DNA of 19,183 nt, taken from positions 1 through 19,183 of the forward strand of contig DGSM01000010.1 of NCBI GenBank assembly GCA_002393975.1, given 5' to 3'. The position numbers and the translations under genes are program-made. This document shows, in pieces, positions 13,368 to 19,183 of the stretch. The number at the start of each line of letters is the position of its first letter. Position 1 is the first letter of the stretch. The DNA is from Clostridiales bacterium UBA4362 (GTDB lineage Bacteria > Bacillota > Clostridia > TANB77 > CAG-508). The notes under the pieces were generated by a model. That model saw only the letters and a program-made list of their open reading frames with translations. It searched no databases and was not told where the DNA came from.

Positions 13368-14195
13368 TTATTTTCTTCTCTTTGTTATTAATCTATTTGA
13401 TTTTTTGTGTTTTGGTCTTGTCTTATATCCAAGAGCTGGTTTACCCCAAGGTGTCATAGGTCCACTATGTCCAACTGGAGCTTTTCCTTCTCCACCTCCA
13501 TGAGGGTGGTCATTAGGGTTCATTGCAGAACCTCTAACTTCTGGTCTCTTGCCTAAGTTTCTAGTTCTTCCTGCTTTTCCTAATTTAATGTTTTCGTGTT
13601 CTTCATTACCAATAACACCGATTGTAGCCTTACAATTTGCTAAAACTCTTCTCATTTCTCCTGAAGGAAGTCTTAATGTAGCATATTTACCTTCTTTAGC
13701 CATAAGTTGTGCAGATTGTCCTGCAACTCTTGCAAGTTTAGCACCTTGTCCAGGGTTTAATTCAATATTATGTACTAATGTACCTAGTGGTATGTTAGCA
13801 AGCTTAATGCAGTTTCCTGGCATGATGTCTGCTTTATCAGATGAAACAACTGTAGCTCCTACTTTTAATCCCTTTGGAGCGATTATGTAGCTAAGTGTTC
13901 CGTCTTCATATTTGATAAGTGCTATGTTAGCAGTTCTATTTGGATCATATTCGATTCCAATTACTTCTGCATTCATATCTTCTTTATTTCTTTTAAAATC
14001 AATAATTCTATATTTTTGTCTGTTTCCGCCACCTTGATGTCTAACTGTAATTTTTCCTTGAGCATTTCTTCCAGCTTTTTCTTTCTTAACAGCTAAAAGA
14101 GATTTTTCAGGAGTTTTCTTTGTGATTTCAGAAAAATCTGATACAGTTGTATTTCTTAAAGATGGGGTTGTAGGTCTAAATCTCTTGATTCCCAT
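13368..14195 (-). CDS. rplB: 50S ribosomal protein L2
   Basis: L2 is among the most conserved large-subunit proteins, needed for subunit joining and close to the peptidyl transferase centre. The 275-residue product begins MGIKRFRPTTPSLRNTTVSD. It has the OB-like and SH3-like domains (QGKITVRHQGGGNRQKYRII; GAKLARVAGQSAQLMAKEGK; LRLPSGEMRRVLANCKATIG) and the invariant segment MNPNDHPHGGGEGKAPVG at 225-242, including H230. The end, KHKKSNRLITKRRK, is typical. AAAGGAG lies about 12 bases before the ATG. Confidence 0.99.
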   Translation of the reverse strand: MGIKRFRPTTPSLRNTTVSDFSEITKKTPEKSLLAVKKEKAGRNAQGKITVRHQGGGNRQKYRIIDFKRNKEDMNAEVIGIEYDPNRTANIALIKYEDGTLSYIIAPKGLKVGATVVSSDKADIMPGNCIKLANIPLGTLVHNIELNPGQGAKLARVAGQSAQLMAKEGKYATLRLPSGEMRRVLANCKATIGVIGNEEHENIKLGKAGRTRNLGKRPEVRGSAMNPNDHPHGGGEGKAPVGHSGPMTPWGKPALGYKTRPKHKKSNRLITKRRK

Positions 14196-14270
14196 TGTTA
14201 AAATTTCTCCTTTAATATTTATTTTCCTAGTTTTTTCTAGATAATTTAATTACTTAATTAATTATTATAA

Positions 14271-14618
14271 TTAAGCTCCGGCAAATTCATCTATTGAATC
14301 TTTATATTTCTTTCCTAATTTCTTAGCTTTGCCGTTCTTGTCTAAATAAGACTTCTCGCTTGGATTAGAATCTATTGTAACAACTGCTTTTTTCCAATCA
14401 GATGTTTTTCCAACATTTCTTCCAACTCTCTTTTTCTTTCCATCAACATTGATTGTGTTAACTTTAAGAACTTTTACTTCGAACAATTTTTCAACTGCTC
14501 TTTTTATATCTACCTTTGTAGCTTTCTTGTTAACTCTAAAGGTATATTTTGATAGTTGCATAGCGTCATTACTTTTTTCAGTAACAACTGGTTTTATTAT
14601 TACTTCTTCAGGTAACAT
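14271..14618 (-). CDS. rplW: 50S ribosomal protein L23, slightly extended
   Basis: L23 lies at the tunnel exit and is the main docking site for trigger factor and a contact for SRP. The 115-residue product begins MLPEEVIIKPVVTEKSNDAM and continues YTFRVNKKATKVDIKRAVEK and VKVLKVNTINVDGKKKR. The family usually has about 95-100 residues. Here a lysine-rich stretch of about 20 residues (roughly 88-107, NGKAKKLGKKYKD within it) is inserted before the C-terminal SIDEFAGA. The ATG overlaps the rplD stop by one base (TAATG), indicating coupling. A 75-base AT-only gap separates it from rplB. Confidence 0.97.
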   Translation of the reverse strand: MLPEEVIIKPVVTEKSNDAMQLSKYTFRVNKKATKVDIKRAVEKLFEVKVLKVNTINVDGKKKRVGRNVGKTSDWKKAVVTIDSNPSEKSYLDKNGKAKKLGKKYKDSIDEFAGA

Positions 14619-15241
14619 TATCTATATACCTCCTCTAATTTTTTAACAGCACTTTCTGTAATAAGTAAGTTAGTGTAATTAACTAGATCATATACATTTA
14701 ATGTATCAACTGTTAAAGCTTTAACTCCTTCAATATTTCTAGCTGATCTTTGAACATTTTTATTAGGAGCATCTAAAACAACTAGTGTTTTTCCTTCTAA
14801 TTTAAGTGTTCCTAAAATCTTAGCTACTTCTGCTGTTTTGATTTCTTTTAATTCTAATTTATCAAGAACTGTCATTTCTTTTTCAGAAACTTTTGAGCTT
14901 AAAACTGATCTAACAGCTAAGTCTCTTTCTTTCTTGTTAATCTTATATGAATAAGTACGTGGTTTTGGTCCTAAAGCGATACCACCTTTAATCCATTGTG
15001 GTGCTCTGATAGAACCTTGTCTAGCACGTCCTGTTCCTTTTTGTCTCCATGGTTTTCTACCACCACCGCTTACTTCGCTTCTTGTTTTAGTACTTTGTGT
15101 ACCTTGTCTTTGATTTGCAAGGTAATTAACTACTGTTTCATGAATTACGTTAGTATTAGGTTTAATAGCGAAAACTTTATCATCTAAGTCTAAATCTTTG
15201 ACTTTTTTGCCTTGTACGTTTAATACTTCTATCTTAGCCAT
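14618..15241 (-). CDS. rplD: 50S ribosomal protein L4
   Basis: L4 lines the tunnel constriction with L22. In E. coli it also represses the S10 operon by binding its leader. The 207-residue product has the extended tunnel loop at about 45-87 (RQGTQSTKTRSEVSGGGRKP, WRQKGTGRARQGSIRAPQW) between two halves of the globular domain. Later segments, LDAPNKNVQRSARNIEGVKA and YDLVNYTNLLITESAVKKLE, match the family. The start lies 3 bases after the rplC stop, within an AGGAGGTATAATCG context. A role for this L4 on the rpsJ leader here is inference. Confidence 0.98.
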   Translation of the reverse strand: MAKIEVLNVQGKKVKDLDLDDKVFAIKPNTNVIHETVVNYLANQRQGTQSTKTRSEVSGGGRKPWRQKGTGRARQGSIRAPQWIKGGIALGPKPRTYSYKINKKERDLAVRSVLSSKVSEKEMTVLDKLELKEIKTAEVAKILGTLKLEGKTLVVLDAPNKNVQRSARNIEGVKALTVDTLNVYDLVNYTNLLITESAVKKLEEVYR

Positions 15242-15244
15242 CGA

Positions 15245-15883
15245 TTATACCTCCTTCTTAGTTTTCACACTTGATTTAACTTTAAGAATAGAACCTTTAG
15301 CTCCAGGAACACTTCCTTTTACTAAAATAACATTCTTGTCTAAATCAACTTTTACTACTTCAAGATTTTGTACTGTAACAGTAACATCTCCCATATGTCC
15401 TGGTAAGTGTTTTCCTGGGAAAACTCTACCTGGTGTAGATGTTGGTCCCATAGAACCTGGTCTTCTATGATACATAGAACCATGTCCCATTGGTCCTCTA
15501 TGTTGACCCCAACGTTTGATAACACCTTGGAATCCTTTTCCTTTTGATGTTCCTTGTACGTCAACTTTATCTCCAGCTGCGAATGTGTCAGCTTTTAATT
15601 CATCTCCAACATTCATTCCTTCAACTGAGTCTACTCTAAATTCTTTTAAATGTTTTTTAGGTGTAACATTTGCTTTTGCAAATTTACCCTTAGCTGGTTT
15701 TGTTAATTTGCTTTCTTTTACTTCTCCAAAACCTAATTGAACAGCTGTGTATCCATCTTGCTCTTCAGTTTTAATCTGAGTAATTGTGCAAGGTCCTACT
15801 TCGATAGCTGTAACTGGAACAACATGACCTTCGTCATCAAAAATCTGAGTCATTCCGATTTTTCTTCCGATTAATGCTTTCAT
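15245..15883 (-). CDS. rplC: 50S ribosomal protein L3
   Basis: L3 initiates large-subunit assembly together with L24 and reaches the peptidyl transferase region. The 212-residue product begins MKALIGRKIGMTQIF and has TSKGKGFQGVIKRWGQHRGP and MGHGSMYHRRPGSMGPTSTP at 131-151. The position matching the methylated Gln of E. coli L3 appears to be Pro or Thr here, as in other Gram-positives. The end RGSVPGAKGSILKVK-like part (KGSVPGAKGSILKVKSSVK) is canonical. AGGAGG lies about 5 bases before the ATG. It follows rpsJ after an unusually long 134-base AT-rich gap. Confidence 0.98.
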   Translation of the reverse strand: MKALIGRKIGMTQIFDDEGHVVPVTAIEVGPCTITQIKTEEQDGYTAVQLGFGEVKESKLTKPAKGKFAKANVTPKKHLKEFRVDSVEGMNVGDELKADTFAAGDKVDVQGTSKGKGFQGVIKRWGQHRGPMGHGSMYHRRPGSMGPTSTPGRVFPGKHLPGHMGDVTVTVQNLEVVKVDLDKNVILVKGSVPGAKGSILKVKSSVKTKKEV

Positions 15884-16017
15884 TTTTCCTCCTATTGGCT
15901 AGCACTTAATTTATTATTAATTTAAAAATCTTATAATATATTTATATATATTAATGTAGAAACATTACCTGCTAGCTTGGCTTTTTAAATTTTTAAAGAA
16001 AAATTTAATTAAAACTA
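15884..16017 (-). promoter_or_regulatory. AT-rich rpsJ-rplC spacer with possible stem masking the rplC start
   Basis: The 134-base gap is long for this operon. On the minus strand GCUAGCA (15970-15976) is complementary to UGCUAGC (15898-15904), which lies 8 bases ahead of the rplC AGGAGG. Pairing would close a loop of about 65 bases. Inside the loop a small perfect hairpin, TAATGT/ACATTA at 15952-15967, is seen, followed by A/T-only sequence. No consensus promoter or terminator is visible. It could modulate rplC initiation, or the arms could be a chance match, since GCTAGC is itself palindromic. Confidence 0.35.
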
Positions 16018-16461
16018 TTAATATTTAACTTCGATATCAACACCTGCAGGTAATTCTATTTTTGCAATTGAATCAACTGTTTTTTGAGTAGGATATAAAA
16101 TATCGATTACTCTTTTATGAGTTCTTAATTCAAATTGTTCTCTAGAATCCTTATGTTTGTGTGGTGAACGAAGAATAGTAACTATTTCTTTGTCTGTTGG
16201 TAGTGGAATAGGTCCTGAAACTTTAGCTCCTGTTTTCTTAGCAGTATCTACTATTCTTTCAGCAGACTGTTCTAGGATAACATGATCATAAGCTTTAAGT
16301 CTTATTCTAATCTTGTCACTCTTTCCAACTCTTGTTACATTCTCTTCTGTGTTTGCTTTCTTAGCGTTTGCTGCTTTAGTTTCTTTCTTTGCAGCTGGTT
16401 TTGTAGCTTTCTTTGCTACTGGCTTTTTTGCTTCTTTCTTTTCTGAAGTTTTCTCTGCCAT
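16018..16461 (-). CDS. rpsJ: 30S ribosomal protein S10 with an Ala/Lys-rich N-terminal tail
   Basis: S10 is a 30S head protein and, as NusE, a partner of NusB and NusG in transcription. The core runs from about residue 47 (KSDKIRIRLKAYDHVILEQS, then AERIVDTAKKTGAKVSGPIP, TILRSPHKHKDSREQFELRT, LPAGVDIEVKY) and has normal length, about 100 residues. It is preceded by about 46 residues rich in Lys, Ala, Glu and Thr (EKKEAKKPVAKKATKPAAKK). The start is the ATG at 16459-16461, with AGGAGG about 8 bases upstream. An in-frame ATG 19 codons earlier has no ribosome binding site and lies in the leader. It is the first gene of the cluster. Confidence 0.97.
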   Translation of the reverse strand: MAEKTSEKKEAKKPVAKKATKPAAKKETKAANAKKANTEENVTRVGKSDKIRIRLKAYDHVILEQSAERIVDTAKKTGAKVSGPIPLPTDKEIVTILRSPHKHKDSREQFELRTHKRVIDILYPTQKTVDSIAKIELPAGVDIEVKY

Positions 16462-16687
16462 TTCTTTACCTCCTGATTGTTTTTGGTCGGAAGTTATGAA
16501 CGCACCCTGGTGTTTCATAATATAACATCATAAAATCCCAAAAATACGCATGAATATTTTGGGATAAGTGCTTATAATCTTAAACTTACCGCCTGGTCTT
16601 TGCCACGACATACTCCATAGAAGTTCCCTCCATCGCCTGTGTTTCAAGGTGTGTAGCCACATTCTATTTCAACGCGATTTTACATGC
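16462..16687 (-). promoter_or_regulatory. Structured 5' leader of the S10 operon transcript
   Basis: About 225 bases separate the predicted transcription start near 16687 from the rpsJ ATG. On the minus strand several local stems can be drawn: AUCGC/GCGAU enclosing UGUG-GCUA-CACA; ACUUC-UAU-GGAGU; UGG/CCA around CAAAGA; the hairpin at 16536-16564; and an AUGAA/UUCAU stem with an inner CAC/GUG pair at 16496-16518. The promoter-proximal half is clearly richer in G+C than the surrounding intergenic DNA, which suggests selection for structure. A leader bound by L4 is known in E. coli; whether this one responds to L4 or another r-protein is inference. I recognise no named riboswitch class. Confidence 0.5.
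16536..16564 (-). promoter_or_regulatory. Attenuator-like hairpin in the rpsJ leader
   Basis: On the minus strand UCCCAAAAUA (16555-16564) pairs with UAUUUUUGGGA (16536-16546): ten pairs with one bulged U around an 8-base loop, followed by UUUUAUG. Stem plus short U-tract resembles a weak intrinsic terminator located about 75 bases before the rpsJ start. The U-tract is only four long and the stem mostly A-U, so efficiency would be partial at best. Confidence 0.35.
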
Positions 16688-16693
16688 CTATTT

Positions 16694-16722
16694 ATTATAT
16701 AATCTCAGACCCAAAAAGTCAA
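16694..16722 (-). promoter_or_regulatory. SigA-type promoter of the S10-spc operon
   Basis: On the minus strand TTGACT (16717-16722) and TATAAT (16694-16699) are 17 bases apart, differing from the vegetative consensus at one position. The upstream side (about 16723-16742) is rich in A-tracts on this strand, like an UP element. The RpoA encoded in the same cluster keeps the residues that read such elements. Transcription should begin near 16687. Confidence 0.88.
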
Positions 16723-16755
16723 GCTTTTTTCGAGTTTTTGTAGCAATATCCAAGC

Positions 16756-16784
16756 TTGTTATTTCATTATTTAAATATTATAAT
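16756..16784 (+). promoter_or_regulatory. SigA-type promoter for the metallo-beta-lactamase-fold gene
   Basis: TTGTTA (16756-16761) and TATAAT (16779-16784) are separated by 17 bases and lie 27 bases upstream of the ATG at 16812. The -35 matches four of six consensus bases and the -10 all six. It is divergent from the rpsJ promoter, the two -35 boxes being about 33 bases apart. Confidence 0.7.
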
Positions 16785-16811
16785 TAAACTAAATTATTTT
16801 TGGAGGTTTTT

Positions 16812-17450
16812 ATGTTAGAAAATGTTTCTATAAATACTCATAGTAGTATAAAAATAACCTGTAATAATATGGTTTTATATTTTGATCCTTTTAAAATCCC
16901 TGAAGAAAGACATGATGCTGATTATATATTAATAACTCATAGTCATTATGATCATTTTTCTCCTGAAGATATAAATAAAGTAAAAAAAGAAAATACTAAA
17001 ATAGTAATTACAACAGACCTTTTTGATAAAACAGTTTCTTTAGGATTCAACGAAGATGACATTACAATAGCACTACCAAATGCTCACTATAAAGTTGAAA
17101 ATATAGAATTTGATACTATTCCAGCTTTTAATAAACTAAAAGAATTCCACCCACGTAAAAATGGATGGATTGGTTATATTATTAAATTAAATGATGTTAC
17201 TTACTATATAGCTGGTGATACTGATTATAGCCATGAAGCATCTCGCGTAGAATGTGATGTAGCTTTGTTGCCAATTGGTGGAACTTACACTATGAATGCA
17301 GAAGAAGCAGCAAAGCTTGCAAATGATATTCATCCTAAGATTGCAGTTCCAACACATTATGGTTCAATTGTAGGTTCTCCTGAAGATGCAGATAAGTTCA
17401 GTTCATTATTAAATAAAGAAATCGAATGTGTTAAACTTATAAAATTTTAA
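16812..17450 (+). CDS. Metallo-beta-lactamase-fold metal-dependent hydrolase (UlaG/UPF0173-like)
   Basis: The 212-residue cytosolic protein (no signal peptide or membrane segment) has the metal-binding motif HSHYDH at 43-48, preceded by a strand ending in FDPF. Later come AGDTDY (aspartate bridging the two metals), LLPIGGTYTMNAEEAAKLAN and the terminal histidine in PTHYGS. These match the small MBL-fold hydrolases related to UlaG and UPF0173, which act on varied phosphoesters or lactones; the substrate here is unknown. The ATG at 16812 has GGAGG about 5 bases upstream; an in-frame TTG at 16800 overlaps that site and is less likely. It has its own promoter and terminator and stands divergent to the ribosomal cluster. 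Confidence 0.9.
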   Translation: MLENVSINTHSSIKITCNNMVLYFDPFKIPEERHDADYILITHSHYDHFSPEDINKVKKENTKIVITTDLFDKTVSLGFNEDDITIALPNAHYKVENIEFDTIPAFNKLKEFHPRKNGWIGYIIKLNDVTYYIAGDTDYSHEASRVECDVALLPIGGTYTMNAEEAAKLANDIHPKIAVPTHYGSIVGSPEDADKFSSLLNKEIECVKLIKF

Positions 17451-17482
17451 TTCTAAATTATTAATTATAAATTAGAAATTTT

Positions 17483-17515
17483 AAAGCCTTAATACCTAAT
17501 AAGTATTAAGGCTTT
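17483..17515. terminator. Bidirectional terminator between two convergent genes
   Basis: A perfect 13-bp inverted repeat (17483-17495 and 17503-17515) with a 7-base loop lies between the ends of the plus-strand MBL-fold gene and the minus-strand phosphotransferase gene. Both sides end in GGCTTT on the exit strand (GGCTTTATTG on plus, GGCTTTAAAATTTC on minus), giving modest T-rich tails. A weaker imperfect AT-only repeat at 17452-17478 sits beside it. Confidence 0.85.
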
Positions 17516-17532
17516 ATTGTATTAATAATATT

Positions 17533-18291
17533 TTAAGTAAAATCTACTATATCAGACCATTTCTTAAGAAGTTCTTTATTTTCATTTTCTTGATCAAGGT
17601 ATGCTGCTGCTACTATAGGCAACCATCTTTGTATATACTCTTTATTTATTTTAGATTTTTCAGAAACTAAGTTAAGATATTTTTCTCCTAGTTCTTCTTG
17701 ATTTCTCGAATAAAAGTTTATATATGTTTTAGCTATATCGGCAGAAGCATTTCCTTGGGTTGCATGTGCCCAATCAATTATTGCATATTTTCCATCTGAT
17801 TTAATAATTACATTGCTAGGGCCAAAGTCTCCATGACAAAGCTTAGTATGATTTTTCATTCCATTTAATCTTTGTAGTAATTCAAATTTAGCATCTTCTG
17901 AAATATCATTACTTTCCGATATTTTTCTTCTATATTTTTCTTTTAATACTGGTAACATAGAAACATTTTTTGATAGTACGTATATTTGTACTTCAGCTAA
18001 AAATTTTAAATAAGCATCTTCTCTTTCAGGATGAGCTTCCATTAATTTGCTTAATGGTTCTCCTTCAATATATTCCATAACTAATGCCCATCTATTGCCT
18101 ATCTTTCCTACTTCTACTAGTTTAGGAATTTGAAGATCTGTACTCTCTTCAACTTTAGCAAGATTAATTGCTTCATTAAGAACTTTAGAAGAAGGATAGC
18201 CTTCTGCAAAAAGCTTTATAGTTTTTCCATCTTCTGAATAAACTGATTTATTTTTTCTTTCAACTTCAAGATTATCTAATCTAAATTCCAT
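17533..18291 (-). CDS. APH/choline-kinase-fold phosphotransferase, substrate unknown
   Basis: The 252-residue protein has a small-molecule kinase fold. The N-lobe carries a lysine in TIKLF (K26) and a glutamate near 40. The hinge is ALVMEYIEGEPL (69-80). The catalytic loop HGDFGPSN (153-160) supplies D155 and N160, and IIDW (171-174) supplies the metal-binding D173. This places it in the aminoglycoside phosphotransferase family, a broad group that also covers choline, homoserine and sugar kinases, so the name alone does not imply drug resistance. The ATG at 18291 is preferred, with AGAGGTG just upstream; a GTG at 18297 overlaps that site. It lies 13 bases after the alcohol dehydrogenase gene, probably on the same transcript. 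Confidence 0.85.
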   Translation of the reverse strand: MEFRLDNLEVERKNKSVYSEDGKTIKLFAEGYPSSKVLNEAINLAKVEESTDLQIPKLVEVGKIGNRWALVMEYIEGEPLSKLMEAHPEREDAYLKFLAEVQIYVLSKNVSMLPVLKEKYRRKISESNDISEDAKFELLQRLNGMKNHTKLCHGDFGPSNVIIKSDGKYAIIDWAHATQGNASADIAKTYINFYSRNQEELGEKYLNLVSEKSKINKEYIQRWLPIVAAAYLDQENENKELLKKWSDIVDFT

Positions 18292-18304
18292 ATTCACCTC
18301 TTAC

Positions 18305-19183
18305 CTAAAATATCTTTTCTCTGTCTGGAAATCTACTATCATATTCATTTCCATAGAAACTTCTTATATATAATGTTTTCATTTCCTCTATTAATGGATA
18401 ACGAGGGTTAGTGCTTGTGCATTGATCATTAAATGCATTTTCACTCATCTCATCTAATGTTGCCCAGAAGTCTTCCTCTGTAACTCCATAATCCCTAATA
18501 GTTTTCTTAATTCCAATTTTCTCTTTTAATTCATCTAGTCTTCCAATTAGGCCATTTACTTTTTCTTCATCATTATTTCCCCAAACGCCAATTGTTTCAG
18601 CAGCTCTTACATATTTCTTTATTGCCTTTGGATGATCATATTGAGGGAAAGTTCCCATTTTAGTTGGAACATCAACAGAATTAAATCTAATTACATCATC
18701 TATAACTAATGCATTTGCTATTCCATGAGCAATATTATGATATGCTCCTAACTTATGTGCTAGACTATGGCTTATTCCTAAAAACGCATTTGCAAAAGCC
18801 ATACCAGCCATTGTAGCAGCTGTTCCTACCATTTCTCTTGCTTCTAAATCTGTCTCTCCATTTTCGTATGCTCTTGGTAAATAATCGAATAACATTTTTA
18901 AAGCTTCTAATGCCATTGAATCTGAAAAAGGAGTAGCCATCATTGAAGCTAATGCTTCTAAACAATGTGTTACTGCATCTATTCCAGAAGCAGATGTTAA
19001 GCCTTTTGGTGCATTTTTTAATATGTTGACATCAACTATTGCCATATCAGGTAATAGTTCATAATCTGCAATTGGATATTTTATTCCTGTTTCATCATCA
19101 GTAATTATTGCAAATGGTGTTACTTCTGAACCTGTTCCAGATGAAGTTGGTATAGCAATAAAGTAAGCTTTATCACCCATATG
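18305..19183 (-). CDS. adhE: Iron-dependent alcohol dehydrogenase domain, probably C-terminus of AdhE (partial)
   Basis: The reading frame is open at the right edge and ends with TAG at 18305. The visible 292 residues belong to the iron-containing alcohol dehydrogenase family. PTSSGTGSEVTPFAIITDD is the nucleotide-binding region. The iron ligands are D and H of GIDAVTH, then H in SLAHKLG and in IAHGIANAL. TNPRYPLIEEMKTLYI and the RSFYG end are especially like the alcohol dehydrogenase half of bifunctional AdhE, which reduces acetyl-CoA to ethanol and recycles NADH in fermenters. The aldehyde dehydrogenase half would lie outside the window, so a stand-alone enzyme remains possible. The apparent ATG at 19178-19180 is internal, not a start. 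Confidence 0.85.
   Translation of the reverse strand, partial: HMGDKAYFIAIPTSSGTGSEVTPFAIITDDETGIKYPIADYELLPDMAIVDVNILKNAPKGLTSASGIDAVTHCLEALASMMATPFSDSMALEALKMLFDYLPRAYENGETDLEAREMVGTAATMAGMAFANAFLGISHSLAHKLGAYHNIAHGIANALVIDDVIRFNSVDVPTKMGTFPQYDHPKAIKKYVRAAETIGVWGNNDEEKVNGLIGRLDELKEKIGIKKTIRDYGVTEEDFWATLDEMSENAFNDQCTSTNPRYPLIEEMKTLYIRSFYGNEYDSRFPDREKIF

Noticed and set aside
16462..16518. Upstream in-frame ATG giving S10 nineteen extra residues (MKHQGAFITSDQ)
   Set aside because: No Shine-Dalgarno sequence precedes it, it lies in a leader stem, and a strong AGGAGG sits ahead of the ATG at 16461.
17533..18291. Aminoglycoside resistance gene
   Set aside because: The fold and motifs are those of the broad APH superfamily; nothing in the sequence points to a known resistance enzyme and the context is metabolic.
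19178..19180. ATG as start of the alcohol dehydrogenase
   Set aside because: The reading frame remains open beyond it to the window edge and the family has a large N-terminal part before this point.
1..19183. CRISPR arrays, insertion sequences, tRNA or rRNA genes, prophage parts
   Set aside because: No regularly spaced repeats, transposase, tRNA cloverleaf or rRNA-like segments were seen; the window is a conserved housekeeping cluster with ordinary flanks.

Overview
This 19.2-kb window is AT-rich with mostly A/T-ending codons. It carries the S10-spc-alpha ribosomal protein supercluster in Gram-positive gene order. Type-Z zinc S14, zinc-type S4, L24 and L36, a LID-zinc adenylate kinase, the AdhE-like C-terminus and frequent TTG/GTG starts point to an uncultured low-GC Firmicute, most likely clostridial. 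All stops are TAA or TAG and the standard bacterial code reads well. The lineage is an inference from composition and gene content; no search was run.

Layout, right to left, because nearly everything is on the minus strand. The right edge holds the C-terminal half of an iron-dependent alcohol dehydrogenase (probably AdhE), followed after 13 bases by a small APH/choline-kinase-fold phosphotransferase. A convergent plus-strand metallo-beta-lactamase-fold gene shares a 13-bp bidirectional terminator with it. A divergent control region of about 350 bases (16462-16811) separates that gene from rpsJ. It holds one plausible SigA promoter in each direction and a leader of about 225 nt in front of rpsJ. 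The cluster then runs rpsJ-rplC-rplD-rplW-rplB-rpsS-rplV-rpsC-rplP-rpmC-rpsQ-rplN-rplX-rplE-rpsN-rpsH-rplF-rplR-rpsE-rplO-secY-adk-map, a near-consensus promoter inside the end of map, and infA-rpmJ-rpsM-rpsK-rpsD-rpoA-rplQ. It ends at a clear intrinsic terminator at 163-196. The left edge has the N-terminus of a short-chain dehydrogenase.

The genes work together as a ribosome and gene-expression block: 25 ribosomal proteins, the SecY channel, adenylate kinase, methionine aminopeptidase, IF-1 and the RNA polymerase alpha subunit. Many junctions are 1-30 bases long or overlap, which suggests translational coupling. No new multi-gene system is visible. The unusual content is: (a) several structured intergenic RNAs, most notably a switch-like pair of exclusive pairings ahead of rpsM, a three-way junction between infA and rpmJ, a 16-bp GAAA-capped hairpin between secY and adk, and the rpsJ leader; (b) absence of rpmD between rpsE and rplO; (c) long Ala/Lys-rich N-terminal tails on S10 and L22; (d) a large lysine-rich insertion in L17.
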